A stretch of DNA of 23,042 nt from PALSA-1006 sp964532405. GTDB taxonomy: Bacteria; Pseudomonadota; Gammaproteobacteria; Burkholderiales; Gallionellaceae. The stretch lies in assembly GCA_964532405.1 (NCBI GenBank), contig CAZHIC010000035.1, forward strand, positions 1 through 23,042. The letters are read 5' to 3'. Positions 1-7,498 of the stretch are shown in pieces. The position numbers and the translations under genes are program-made. How positions within the stretch are numbered: position 1 is the first letter of the stretch; each line of letters opens with the position of its first letter. Under the pieces are notes generated by a model. The model saw only the letters and a program-made list of their open reading frames with translations. It had not been told where the DNA came from and did no database searches.

Positions 1-1
1 T

Positions 2-2533
2 ACAGGGGCAAGTTTACGAAGTGCAAATAATCAATTTTTAGAGGTGCCCTTTAGTAAATTTAGCAGTAAACCGCTCTTGGACACTGAACTGAATCCGAGA
101 GAACTGTTTAATCTTCTACCGCAGAAAAATAATAAGTATGGGTATCTTCGGGACGTGCAGGCCGAAGTGCTTACACGGTGGTATGAGCGTCGCAATGATA
201 GAGATGTAGTTGTTAAGATGAATACTGGTGGTGGCAAGACTGTAGTTGGTTTACTAATGCTTAAAAGTTGTCTTAACGAAAAAGTAGCACCTGCATTTTA
301 TATAGCTCCCGACAATTATTTAGTTGATCAGGTTGTCAAGGAAGCTAAGGCTCTAGGTATTGAGGTAAGTACCGATCCTGATGCCCCGTCGGTGTTGCAA
401 GGAAAATCAATCGGTGTAATAAATATTCATACACTGATTAATGGTAAGTCCAGATTTGGTGTGGGTGATGATGGGCAAAAAATTAAGATTGGAGCCGTTG
501 TTGTTGATGATGCACATGCTTGTTTGGCAACAACGGAGAGCCAATTTAGTATTTCGATCAATACGAATTCGGAAATATATAAAAAGCTTTTCACAATATT
601 TCGAGATAGCTTACTTCAGCAGAATTACTCCAAATACTATGAGTTGGAAAGTGGAGACCCAAATGCAGTCATGCTTGTGCCGTTCTATGCTTGGAATGCA
701 AAGCAGGAAGATGTTGTAAAACTGCTAACTGCTTATCGAGCAGATGAGTCGATACAGTTCAATTGGCCGCTTATCAAGAATCGATTATCGCTGTGCCGAT
801 GTGTGTTCAATGGTTTGCGAGTGGAAATATCTCCATTCTGTTTACCTATAGACGCGATTCCCAGTTTCTATTATGCCCAAAGAAGAGTTTTTATGACTGC
901 CACGCTGGCAGATGACTCGATTTTGGTTAGTCACTTTGACGCAAATCCAGATTTGGTTGTTAAACACATAACACCTGCGAGTGCTGGTGACATCGGTGAT
1001 CGAATGATATTGGTTCCGCAGGAAATTGACCCATCGATTTCTGACGATCAACTGCGGGATTTTTTAGTTGGAAAAGCTAAAGCACTAAATGTTGTTGTTA
1101 TTGTTCCATCAACACTGCGAGCTGAGTATTGGAGCGCTGTCGCTAATGAAATTGTTGATGCTGAGCATATTGGTGAAGTTGTTACAAAGCTGAAGAGCGG
1201 ACATGTTGGTCTTGTTATATTGATAAATAGATATGACGGTGTCGATTTGCCTAATGGTGCATGTCGTATTTTGGTTCTTGATGGATTGCCTCAAGCAAAG
1301 AGATTAATTGATCGAGTTGAAACGAACATGCTTCACGGTAGTGAGCAGCTAATCGGAAAGCAAATACAACGAATTGAGCAAGGTATGGGGCGCGGGATTC
1401 GCGCGAATGATGACTATTGCGTGGTTTTGTTAATGGGGCGTTCTCTTACTAGGGACTTGTTCTACTTCAATGCTAAGGGTAAATTTTCGCCAGCAACACA
1501 AGCTCAGCTTAAGCTTTCAGAAGAGGTGACTAAGCAGCTTGGTGGAGGATTGGAAGAGATAGAAACAGCAATTGAATATTGCTTAAATCAATCACCCGAA
1601 TGGCGTAAAGTGGCTCGCGAGGCTTTGTCTAATATTGCATATCCAAATGAGGCAAATATTCGGGGCGTGGCTGTTTCTCAAAGACATGCTTTTGATGCAG
1701 CTTCTATTGGAAACTTCAAGGATGCTGCTAATGCTATTCAAGAGTTGTTAAACGATACTCAGGTTTCTTCAAGTCCGGTCGTGAAGGGGTGGTTGAAATG
1801 GCAGTTAGCAGAGTATTTTGATTTTTTCGATCAGGTTAAAGCGCAGGAGGTATTAAAAAGTGCTTTGCAATTGAATAGGAATTTGCCAAAGCCACTTGAT
1901 GGCATTGACTATGAAAAGCTGAATGCAGAAAACTTGTCACAAGCAAAAAACTCAGCTTGGGCAATCCGAAGCTACGATGGAAATAGAAATAGGCTATTAA
2001 TTGATATTAATGGGTTGTTGGAAAATTTAATTTTCCTGCCTGAAACAGCAAATAGATTTGAACAAGCTTTTAAGGAACTTGCCCGAATTTTGGGTTTTGA
2101 GGCGCAAAGGCCAGAAAATGAATATGGTAAAGGCCCTGATGTTTTATGGGCAGTAGGAAACCTGCAATATTTCGTCATTGAGTGCAAGAATGGCGCAACG
2201 AATCCACTTGTAAATAAACACGACTGCAATCAACTTAATGGCTCGGTAAATTGGTTCATCGCTAAGTACGATCACAGTTGTTCATGCACGCCAATCATGA
2301 TTCATCCATCAAATCGGTTTGAACATGCGGCCACACCGCACGGGAAAACGCGAGTAATGACAGATAAAGATTTGGTTGAATTTAAATATGCCGTGCGTAG
2401 TTACGTTCAAACAGCCGCAAGTAAGCTGGCTGAGTTCGATACAAATGAGGCAACTAAGCTTTTAAAACAGCACAATCTTTTTCCAGAAGACATTGTGGCT
2501 AAATTCACCAGTCAAACGAAAATTAGCCAATAG
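2..2533 (+). CDS. SF2 helicase fused to a C-terminal PD-(D/E)XK nuclease domain (5' end outside window)
   Basis: This probably unwinds and cuts DNA as a defence or restriction-like enzyme; the role is inferred. The frame is open from base 2. The first possible start is GTG 44, which has no properly spaced ribosome site, so the true start may lie to the left. Numbered from that GTG (829 residues), I see Walker A TGGGKT at 61-66, a DEAH-type box DDAH at 155-158, TAT motif III at 285-287, RYDGVDLP at 396-403 (typical of the second helicase lobe in XPD/DinG-like and defence helicases) and motif VI QGMGRGIR at 446-453. The C-terminus has a nuclease pattern: helix with E673, PD at 698-699, ECK at 713-715, then a Q/W-containing helix. 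A helical linker (about 530-650) joins the two parts. The gene is far richer in A and T than everything from 2578 on, suggesting transfer. It resembles the helicases of Hachiman-like systems, but I cannot confirm a named system because the upstream partner is not visible. Confidence 0.85.
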   Translation, partial: TGASLRSANNQFLEVPFSKFSSKPLLDTELNPRELFNLLPQKNNKYGYLRDVQAEVLTRWYERRNDRDVVVKMNTGGGKTVVGLLMLKSCLNEKVAPAFYIAPDNYLVDQVVKEAKALGIEVSTDPDAPSVLQGKSIGVINIHTLINGKSRFGVGDDGQKIKIGAVVVDDAHACLATTESQFSISINTNSEIYKKLFTIFRDSLLQQNYSKYYELESGDPNAVMLVPFYAWNAKQEDVVKLLTAYRADESIQFNWPLIKNRLSLCRCVFNGLRVEISPFCLPIDAIPSFYYAQRRVFMTATLADDSILVSHFDANPDLVVKHITPASAGDIGDRMILVPQEIDPSISDDQLRDFLVGKAKALNVVVIVPSTLRAEYWSAVANEIVDAEHIGEVVTKLKSGHVGLVILINRYDGVDLPNGACRILVLDGLPQAKRLIDRVETNMLHGSEQLIGKQIQRIEQGMGRGIRANDDYCVVLLMGRSLTRDLFYFNAKGKFSPATQAQLKLSEEVTKQLGGGLEEIETAIEYCLNQSPEWRKVAREALSNIAYPNEANIRGVAVSQRHAFDAASIGNFKDAANAIQELLNDTQVSSSPVVKGWLKWQLAEYFDFFDQVKAQEVLKSALQLNRNLPKPLDGIDYEKLNAENLSQAKNSAWAIRSYDGNRNRLLIDINGLLENLIFLPETANRFEQAFKELARILGFEAQRPENEYGKGPDVLWAVGNLQYFVIECKNGATNPLVNKHDCNQLNGSVNWFIAKYDHSCSCTPIMIHPSNRFEHAATPHGKTRVMTDKDLVEFKYAVRSYVQTAASKLAEFDTNEATKLLKQHNLFPEDIVAKFTSQTKISQ

Positions 2534-2789
2534 CAATAAGGGGCATACCACGGTTTAATTTGATATTCACAAACAACATGACGACACCGCTTAACCCACA
2601 ATCCGATTTCAACGAGATCACACAACTGATCCATGCCGCGCGGCAGAGTGCGGTGCAGGCGGAATGGGATGATGGGGTGGTGGCGCAACTGGCTGAGCAT
2701 CTGGCGTGCACCCAGCCGGGGCTACGCGGCTTTACCTCTCGCAACCTGTTTCGGATGCGGCAGTTTTATGAGGCTTATCAAGGGGATGA

Positions 2790-2816
2790 AATTGTCTCGC
2801 CACTGGTGAGACAATT
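2790..2816. repeat. 27-bp near-perfect palindrome (operator-like)
   Basis: The 9-bp arms AATTGTCTC and GAGACAATT are perfect. The 9 inner bases are also self-complementary except for one G/T pair and the central C at 2803. It lies inside the YhcG remnant and shares its core CCACTGGTG with the palindrome at 2857-2875. It could be an operator or an RNA hairpin; it is not followed by a T-run, so it is not a terminator. Confidence 0.6.
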
Positions 2817-2856
2817 GCCGTGGTCGCATAACTGCATCATCCTGGATTTTGGAAAA

Positions 2857-2875
2857 GTGTCACCACTGGTGTCAC
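2857..2875. repeat. 19-bp near-perfect palindrome with the same core
   Basis: The sequence reads GTGTCACCACTGGTGTCAC. It is palindromic around C2866 except for one T/T pair. It lies between the end of the recognisable YhcG domain and ATG 2903. Its centre is 63 bp from that of the first palindrome, which is six helical turns. The form fits a repressor binding site, but no cognate regulator is visible. Confidence 0.5.
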
Positions 2876-3011
2876 TAATTGGGCAATAGGGGATGCACCA
2901 CGATGAGTAAAGACATCGAAAAGCCGGACGAGAAAGAGCAGCCTATGCGAGCCAGAGAGCTTGCCGCACTTGCTCGGTCGGGCGACAATGCGCTTACACA
3001 GGAGAATCACC

Positions 3012-3772
3012 ATGACATCCAGCCAACTACAACAACTCGATCAGCGCCTCAGCCAATGGCGGGCAAGCCACGCGGACGCAGTGCAGGTGCGGGCGGCGTA
3101 TCGCCAGCAGGTGGTGCGCTTCACGCTGAGTTCGATGGCGTTGGAAAACGAGCCGGTGAATCCTCAGCGGCTGGCGCAACTGCTGAATCAACCCGTCCGC
3201 TAGATGCCACGCGCGAGCTGGCGACCACAGCCGGGGCGCTTACTTACACCGAAGTTTCCGAACGCATCGCGGTAAATATCGCGCGCTGCCTCGATGCCTT
3301 GCTGGAACAATCACCCGAAGATATTCGTATCACGCCGGAATGGATTCGCGGTATCCACCGCAGCATTGCGGACGAGTTGTTTCCCGATTGGGCGGGGCGG
3401 TTTCGCAGTACGGAGGTACAGGTAGGGACTCATCTTCCCCCATCCGGCCACGAGATCGCTGTGTACGTCAGGAATTTTTGCTTCGATCTTGAGGAGCGGT
3501 TGCGCCATTTGCAGGGGGCAGCTTCGATTGCGGAATTGCTTGCATGGGTGGATTGGTGTTTCCAGTGGATACATCCATTCAAAGATTTTAACGGCAGGAC
3601 AGGGCGCATCCTGCTGGTAGTATTAAGCTACCAGCTCGGTTTGCCCCCGGTTGATCCGGCGGCATCCGAATCAAACAAGACTGCATATTTTTCTGCGCTA
3701 CGTGCTGCGGATACGGGCGATCTCGGTCTGTTGTCTGAGTTGTGGTTGCAGCGGTTGGGAAGTGTTGATTGA
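3012..3772 (+). pseudogene. Fic-domain protein (AMPylase type), broken by a -1 frameshift
   Basis: Fic proteins transfer AMP or related groups to target proteins. The natural start is ATG 3012, preceded by AGGAG seven bases upstream. From there the product begins MTSSQLQQLDQRLSQW and contains SMALEN, matching the (S/T)xxxE(G/N) inhibitory helix, but it stops at TAG 3201-3203. The rest of the domain continues in another frame: RPLDATRELATTAG, a flap with TEVQVGTHLPP, and the catalytic motif HPFKDFNGRTGR (usual form HPFxxGNGRxxR, here F for the first G). Adding one base just before position 3201 would restore a roughly 254-residue protein. A continuous frame from 2903 also reaches 3772, but its first hundred residues before RPLDA are low-complexity and are the out-of-frame reading of the true N-terminus. 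The cause may be a real mutation or a sequence error. Confidence 0.8.
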
Positions 3773-3788
3773 AAATCGGAGGTATGAA

Positions 3789-4988
3789 ATGAGCAAACAA
3801 GTCCAAGAAGCCTACATCGTTGCCGCAACACGCACGCCGGTCGGCAAAGCGCCGCGCGGCATGTTTCGCAATACGCGCCCCGATGATCTGCTGGCGCATG
3901 TGTTGAGGAGTGTGCTGGCGCAAGCGCCGTCGCTCGACCCGTCCAGCATCGGCGATGTGATCGTCGGCTGTGCGATGCCGGAGGCGGAGCAGGGGATGAA
4001 CGTGGCGCGCATCGCGTTGCTGTTGGCGGGCTTGCCGGATACGGTGTCGGGGCTGACGGTGAACCGTTTCTGTTCTTCCGGTTTGCAGGCGGTGGCGCTG
4101 GCGGCGGATCGCATTCGGCTGGGCGAGGCCGAGGTGATGTTGGCGGCGGGCGTGGAGAGCATGAGCATGGTGCCGATGATGGGCAACAAGATCGCGTTCA
4201 ATCCGGCCATCTTCGAGAGCAACGAGCATTACGGCATTGCATACGGCATGGGGCTGACAGCGGAGAAGGTGGCGGAGCGCTGGAAGGTTTCGCGCGAGGA
4301 GCAGGATGCGTTCGCGTTGCAGAGCCATCAGCGCGCCATTGCGGCGATAAACGGCGGTGAGTTTAAAGATGAGATTTCGCCGTTCCACATCAGCGAACAT
4401 TTGCCTGACATGCACACGCGCGAAGTGAAAGTGAAGGCGCGCGAGGCGGCGCAGGATGAAGGGCCGCGCGCGGATACTTCGCTGGAAGCGCTGGGTAAAC
4501 TCAAGACGGTGTTCGCGCAAAAAGGCTCGGTGACGGCGGGCAACAGTTCGCAGATGTCGGACGGGGCGGGCGCGGTGTTGCTGTGTTCCGAGTCCGCATT
4601 GAAGCGTTACAATCTCACGCCCATCGGCAAGTTTCTCGGTTTCAGCGTGGCCGGTGTGCCGCCGGAGATCATGGGTATCGGTCCGAAAGAGGCCATCCCG
4701 CGCGTGCTGAAACAAGTGGGTTTGACCTTGCAAGACATGGGCTGGATCGAACTCAACGAGGCCTTCGCCGCGCAATCGCTGGCGGTGATCCACGACATCG
4801 GCCTCGACCCGGCTATCGTCAATCCGCTCGGCGGTGCCATCGCTTTGGGGCATCCGCTAGGCGCGACGGGGGCGATCCGCACCGCGACGCTGTTGCACGG
4901 CCTGCGTAGGCGCAAACAGAAATACGGCATGGTGACGATGTGTATCGGCACGGGCATGGGCGCGGCGGGAATTTTTGAAGCACTTTAA
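3789..4988 (+). CDS. fadA: Acetyl-CoA C-acyltransferase (3-ketoacyl-CoA thiolase)
   Basis: This thiolase (399 residues) cleaves 3-ketoacyl-CoA with CoA in fatty-acid beta-oxidation; the reverse condensation is also possible. All three thiolase signatures are present: NRFCSSGLQAV with acyl-accepting Cys95, GGAIALGHPLGATGA with His355, and MCIGTGMGAAGIFE with Cys385. The length is normal for the family. ATG 3789 is chosen because GGAGG lies six bases upstream and the product then starts at the conserved EAYIVAATRTP strand; longer readings run into the Fic remnant. No fadB-type hydratase/dehydrogenase is adjacent, so the symbol is by similarity only. The next gene begins 11 bases after the stop and is probably cotranscribed. 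Confidence 0.9.
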   Translation: MSKQVQEAYIVAATRTPVGKAPRGMFRNTRPDDLLAHVLRSVLAQAPSLDPSSIGDVIVGCAMPEAEQGMNVARIALLLAGLPDTVSGLTVNRFCSSGLQAVALAADRIRLGEAEVMLAAGVESMSMVPMMGNKIAFNPAIFESNEHYGIAYGMGLTAEKVAERWKVSREEQDAFALQSHQRAIAAINGGEFKDEISPFHISEHLPDMHTREVKVKAREAAQDEGPRADTSLEALGKLKTVFAQKGSVTAGNSSQMSDGAGAVLLCSESALKRYNLTPIGKFLGFSVAGVPPEIMGIGPKEAIPRVLKQVGLTLQDMGWIELNEAFAAQSLAVIHDIGLDPAIVNPLGGAIALGHPLGATGAIRTATLLHGLRRRKQKYGMVTMCIGTGMGAAGIFEAL

Positions 4989-4999
4989 AGGGAACTGAA

Positions 5000-5563
5000 A
5001 TGAAGAAACTAATTGCGATTTTGTTGTTGTGCGCTTCGATGCAGTTATCTGCGATGGAATTGGAGGGCGTTAAGTTTGAGGACACGGTGCAGATAGAAAA
5101 TACTTCGCTGACGCTTAACGGTGCAGGCGTGCGCAGCATCGTATTCTTCAAGATGTACGTCATCGGTTTATACCTCGCGGACAAGCAGCATGATGCCGAG
5201 GCGGTATTGGCCGATGCCAAACCCAAACGTATTGCTTTGCATGTGGTAGTGGGCGAAGCGGGTGTGGAGCGTTTTCTGAATGGTTTCCGCAAGGGGATCG
5301 AGAAGAATCATAGTGAAGCGCAATTGGCGGCGTTGCGCGAGCGTTTGGCCGCGTTTGAACAGATGTTCGGTGCCATTAAAACCATCAAGCGCGGCGACGT
5401 CATCGCCTTTGACTGGTTGCCCGTTGCGGGTACGCGCGTAAGCCTGAACGGTGCGGAGCTCGGGCGCATTGCGGGCGACGATTTTTATCGCGCGCTGCTG
5501 TCTATCTGGATCGGCAATAAACCGGTGACCGACGACCTAAAGAAAGCGTTACTGGGAAGTTGA
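5000..5563 (+). CDS. Chalcone isomerase-like periplasmic protein, copy 1
   Basis: This 187-residue protein has a Sec signal peptide (MKKL, hydrophobic core to about residue 16, likely cut after SA at 18). The domain follows the bacterial chalcone isomerase-like pattern: LEGVKFEDTV, LNGAGVR, MYVIGLYL, a helical middle, and RVSLNGAELGRIAG near the C-terminus. In bacteria this fold usually lacks flavonoid isomerase activity and its role is unknown; plant relatives include fatty-acid-binding members. A site GGGA lies before ATG 5000. It sits 11 bases behind the thiolase and before a second homologue, which suggests, without proving, a lipid-related periplasmic role. Confidence 0.85.
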   Translation: MKKLIAILLLCASMQLSAMELEGVKFEDTVQIENTSLTLNGAGVRSIVFFKMYVIGLYLADKQHDAEAVLADAKPKRIALHVVVGEAGVERFLNGFRKGIEKNHSEAQLAALRERLAAFEQMFGAIKTIKRGDVIAFDWLPVAGTRVSLNGAELGRIAGDDFYRALLSIWIGNKPVTDDLKKALLGS

Positions 5564-5652
5564 TTAACTCGGGTACAAGTAGGCACCAGCAAACTGGCTC
5601 CCGCGAAAAATATATTTCTTAATGGATGATTTTAGATTTTGAAAGGAATCAA

Positions 5653-6252
5653 ATGAAGCACGTTTTTTTATCGGTCTTGTTGACGTTTCTAAGTTGGAAC
5701 GCAAATGCTTTGGAGGTGGCTGGAGTCAAGGTGCCGGAAAAAGTACAGTCGGGCGAGCAGTCTTTAGTGTTGAACGGTGCGGGTTCTCGCCTTATGGCCG
5801 GGGTGATCGATGTCTATGTCATCGCTTTGTATCTGCCTGAAAATAAGCACACGGTTGCGGAAATATTGGCGGAAGAAAGCAGCAAGAATGTCACGATATG
5901 GTTTCTCACTCCGCTTGGTGTAAAGGTAACCAGCGAGCAATTGCTTGATGCCACACATAAATTGATGTCGGAAAATATGAGCGCGGAAGAATTAAAAAAA
6001 TTGGATTCAAGTTGGAAAAAATTTACCGTATTTTTTGACAATATCAAAGAGTTCAAAAAGGAAGATCGGCTCTCTCTGGGCTATCAGCCAAGCAACGGAA
6101 TGCGGGTGAGCTTGAACGGCAAGGAGATCGGGCGCGTTGCGGGTGCCGAGTTCATGCGCGCCTTTTTGATGGTGTGGCTGGGCGACCATCCCGCGCAGAC
6201 TGATTTGAAGGACAAGCTGCTGGGTATGGCCGCAGCCGATGCAAAACGCTGA
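5653..6252 (+). CDS. Chalcone isomerase-like periplasmic protein, copy 2
   Basis: This is a paralogue of the gene just upstream (199 residues). It has the same layout: signal peptide cut near NANA, VAGVKVPEKV, LNGAGSR, VYVIALYLPENKH, then RVSLNGKEIGRVAG and a C-terminal DLKDKLLG that mirrors DLKKALLG of copy 1. The middle third has diverged strongly, so the duplication is old. ATG 5653 is chosen because AAAGGAA lies just upstream and the signal peptide begins there; a start at 5626 would add nine residues ahead of it. The 89-base gap from copy 1 shows no clear terminator. Its 3' end overlaps the next gene by 14 bases. Function is unknown. Confidence 0.85.
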   Translation: MKHVFLSVLLTFLSWNANALEVAGVKVPEKVQSGEQSLVLNGAGSRLMAGVIDVYVIALYLPENKHTVAEILAEESSKNVTIWFLTPLGVKVTSEQLLDATHKLMSENMSAEELKKLDSSWKKFTVFFDNIKEFKKEDRLSLGYQPSNGMRVSLNGKEIGRVAGAEFMRAFLMVWLGDHPAQTDLKDKLLGMAAADAKR

Positions 6253-7489
6253 AGTGCCACAGATGAATGATGACATTGCCGCTGCCCCGATCGATCGAAT
6301 CGCGCTCGAGTTGGCCATACGGCAACAGGGCGTAAAGTTTCACAGCAGTATCACTGCGCAGCATGCGCATCTGTTTGCCGATGTACAGGTGTGCATCGCG
6401 GCAGGGCAGCTTGCGCAAATGGAAGCGCTTATCGCTGCGGTGGAGCAGGTGGTGAAGCTGCCGGGTTGGATGAGTGGTTGCCCTCTCCCGCAAGCGGGAG
6501 AGGGGACGAGCGCCGCACCTTCGGTGCATGGTAGTAATCTCGGCGTTTTCTTCGGATACGATTTTCATCTGAACGAAAGCGGCGCGCATCTCATCGAGAT
6601 CAATACCAATGCGGGCGGCGCGTTCCTGAACGCCCTGCTGCTGCAAAGCCAGGTCAACGTATCTTCTCCCGGAAGAGAGATAGCCATCGAGCATCTTGAG
6701 AAAAATATTGTCGAGATGTTTCGCAACGAATGGCGTTTGGAACGGGGAGACGCTCCTTTGATAACGATTGCCATCGTGGATGAGCAGCCGGCAGAACAAT
6801 ATCTTTATCCCGAATTCATACTGGCGCAGCAGATGTTCGAGCAGGCCGGCATGTGTGCTGTCATCGCCGCTCCCTCCGAGTTGGAGGCACGGACGGACGG
6901 CTTATATCTGGGTGACCGGAAGGTTGATCTCATTTACAACCGGCTCACGGATTTTTCGTTGGCTTCCTATCCGGCCTTGCTAAGCGCATATCAGCGCAAG
7001 CAGGTCGTGCTGACGCCGCACCCTGACGCCTATGTCCGCTATGCCGACAAACGCAATTTGGCGCGGTTGACCGATGCGAGTTTTTTGCACTCTCTGGGGG
7101 CGGAAGAGGGAGCGATCAGCGCATTGCAGCGGGGTGTTCCGCAAACGCGCGTGGTCAATGTGGAAGAGGGTGAGCAATGGTGGGTTGAACGCAAGCAATG
7201 GTTCTTTAAACCTGTCACGGGCTATGGTGCGAAAGGCGTTTATCGCGGCGACAAGATCACTAAGCGCGTATTCGAGGAAATCCTCGCAGGCGATTACGTG
7301 GCGCAAAAACTGGCAATGCCGGGTGAGCGTTTGGTGAGCGTGAACGGTGCGGATGCCGCGTTTAAATATGATGTGCGCTGTTATGTCTATGACGGCCAGA
7401 TTCAACTGCTCGCTGCGCGTTTGTACCAAGGACAAACCACGAATTTTAGAACGCCGGGAGGCGGGTTTGCTTTGGTGCGGGTAGGGTAG
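6239..7489 (+). CDS. Uncharacterised ATP-grasp-like protein with an embedded palindromic repeat
   Basis: This 416-residue protein resembles uncharacterised ATP-grasp proteins distantly related to glutathione synthetase. Visible conserved parts are GYDFH and LIEINTNAGGAFLN (about 106-131), a lysine-bearing strand FKPVTGYGAKGVYRG, and C-terminal KYDVRCYVYDGQIQLLAARLYQGQ with a nearby TPGGGFALV. Such enzymes join an acid and an amine or amino acid using ATP, but the substrate cannot be told. ATG 6239 overlaps the previous stop by 14 bases; ATG 6263 is an alternative, and neither has a good ribosome site. Residues 81-89 (CPLPQAGEG) are encoded by a perfect GC-rich palindrome, just where I would expect an ordinary helix-loop before GVFFGYDFH. 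It is probably cotranscribed with the two chalcone isomerase-like genes. Confidence 0.75.
   Translation: MQNAEVPQMNDDIAAAPIDRIALELAIRQQGVKFHSSITAQHAHLFADVQVCIAAGQLAQMEALIAAVEQVVKLPGWMSGCPLPQAGEGTSAAPSVHGSNLGVFFGYDFHLNESGAHLIEINTNAGGAFLNALLLQSQVNVSSPGREIAIEHLEKNIVEMFRNEWRLERGDAPLITIAIVDEQPAEQYLYPEFILAQQMFEQAGMCAVIAAPSELEARTDGLYLGDRKVDLIYNRLTDFSLASYPALLSAYQRKQVVLTPHPDAYVRYADKRNLARLTDASFLHSLGAEEGAISALQRGVPQTRVVNVEEGEQWWVERKQWFFKPVTGYGAKGVYRGDKITKRVFEEILAGDYVAQKLAMPGERLVSVNGADAAFKYDVRCYVYDGQIQLLAARLYQGQTTNFRTPGGGFALVRVG
6481..6504. repeat. Palindromic repeat inside coding sequence
   Basis: Eleven-base arms CCCTCTCCCGC and GCGGGAGAGGG are separated by AA. A second small hairpin, GCACC-TTC-GGTGC, follows at 6515-6527. 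This looks like a common intergenic repeat type, and its translation PLPQAGEG is, from memory, a familiar spurious peptide. Here it is read in frame within the ATP-grasp gene. Confidence 0.7.
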
Positions 7490-7498
7490 ATGCAGTCG

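Larger units (their letters stand above)
2578..2889 (+). pseudogene. YhcG/DUF1016 nuclease N-terminal remnant
   Basis: Reading from ATG 2578 gives 103 residues that match, from memory, the N-terminal DUF1016 domain of YhcG-type PD-(D/E)XK proteins. The signature GLRGFTSRNLFRMRQFYEAY is followed by VRQLPWSHNCIIL. Family members have about 25 more residues (the stretch with LYWxIGxYI) between the ARQSAVQA and EWDDGVV segments, so there appears to be an in-frame internal deletion at about residue 28. After CIIL the sequence leaves the family pattern, and a TAG follows at 2887, so the C-terminal nuclease domain is missing. An upstream TTG at 2560 would add six residues and has no better support. 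YhcG genes often sit with restriction systems and Fic genes, which fits the neighbours. It is very unlikely to make an active nuclease; a short DNA-binding product cannot be excluded. Confidence 0.75.

Noticed and set aside
2879..3200. N-terminal part of the long frame leading into the Fic domain, including a small hydrophilic start at ATG 2903
   Set aside because: Residues after about 40 are the out-of-frame reading of the true Fic N-terminus. The first 35 residues (MSKDIEKPDEKEQ...) could be a real small gene start, but I recognise nothing in them.
3588..4853. Long minus-strand open frame (421 codons) opposite the thiolase gene
   Set aside because: It is His/Arg-rich, has no recognisable domain, and is the antisense shadow of a GC-rich gene with all thiolase motifs on the plus strand.
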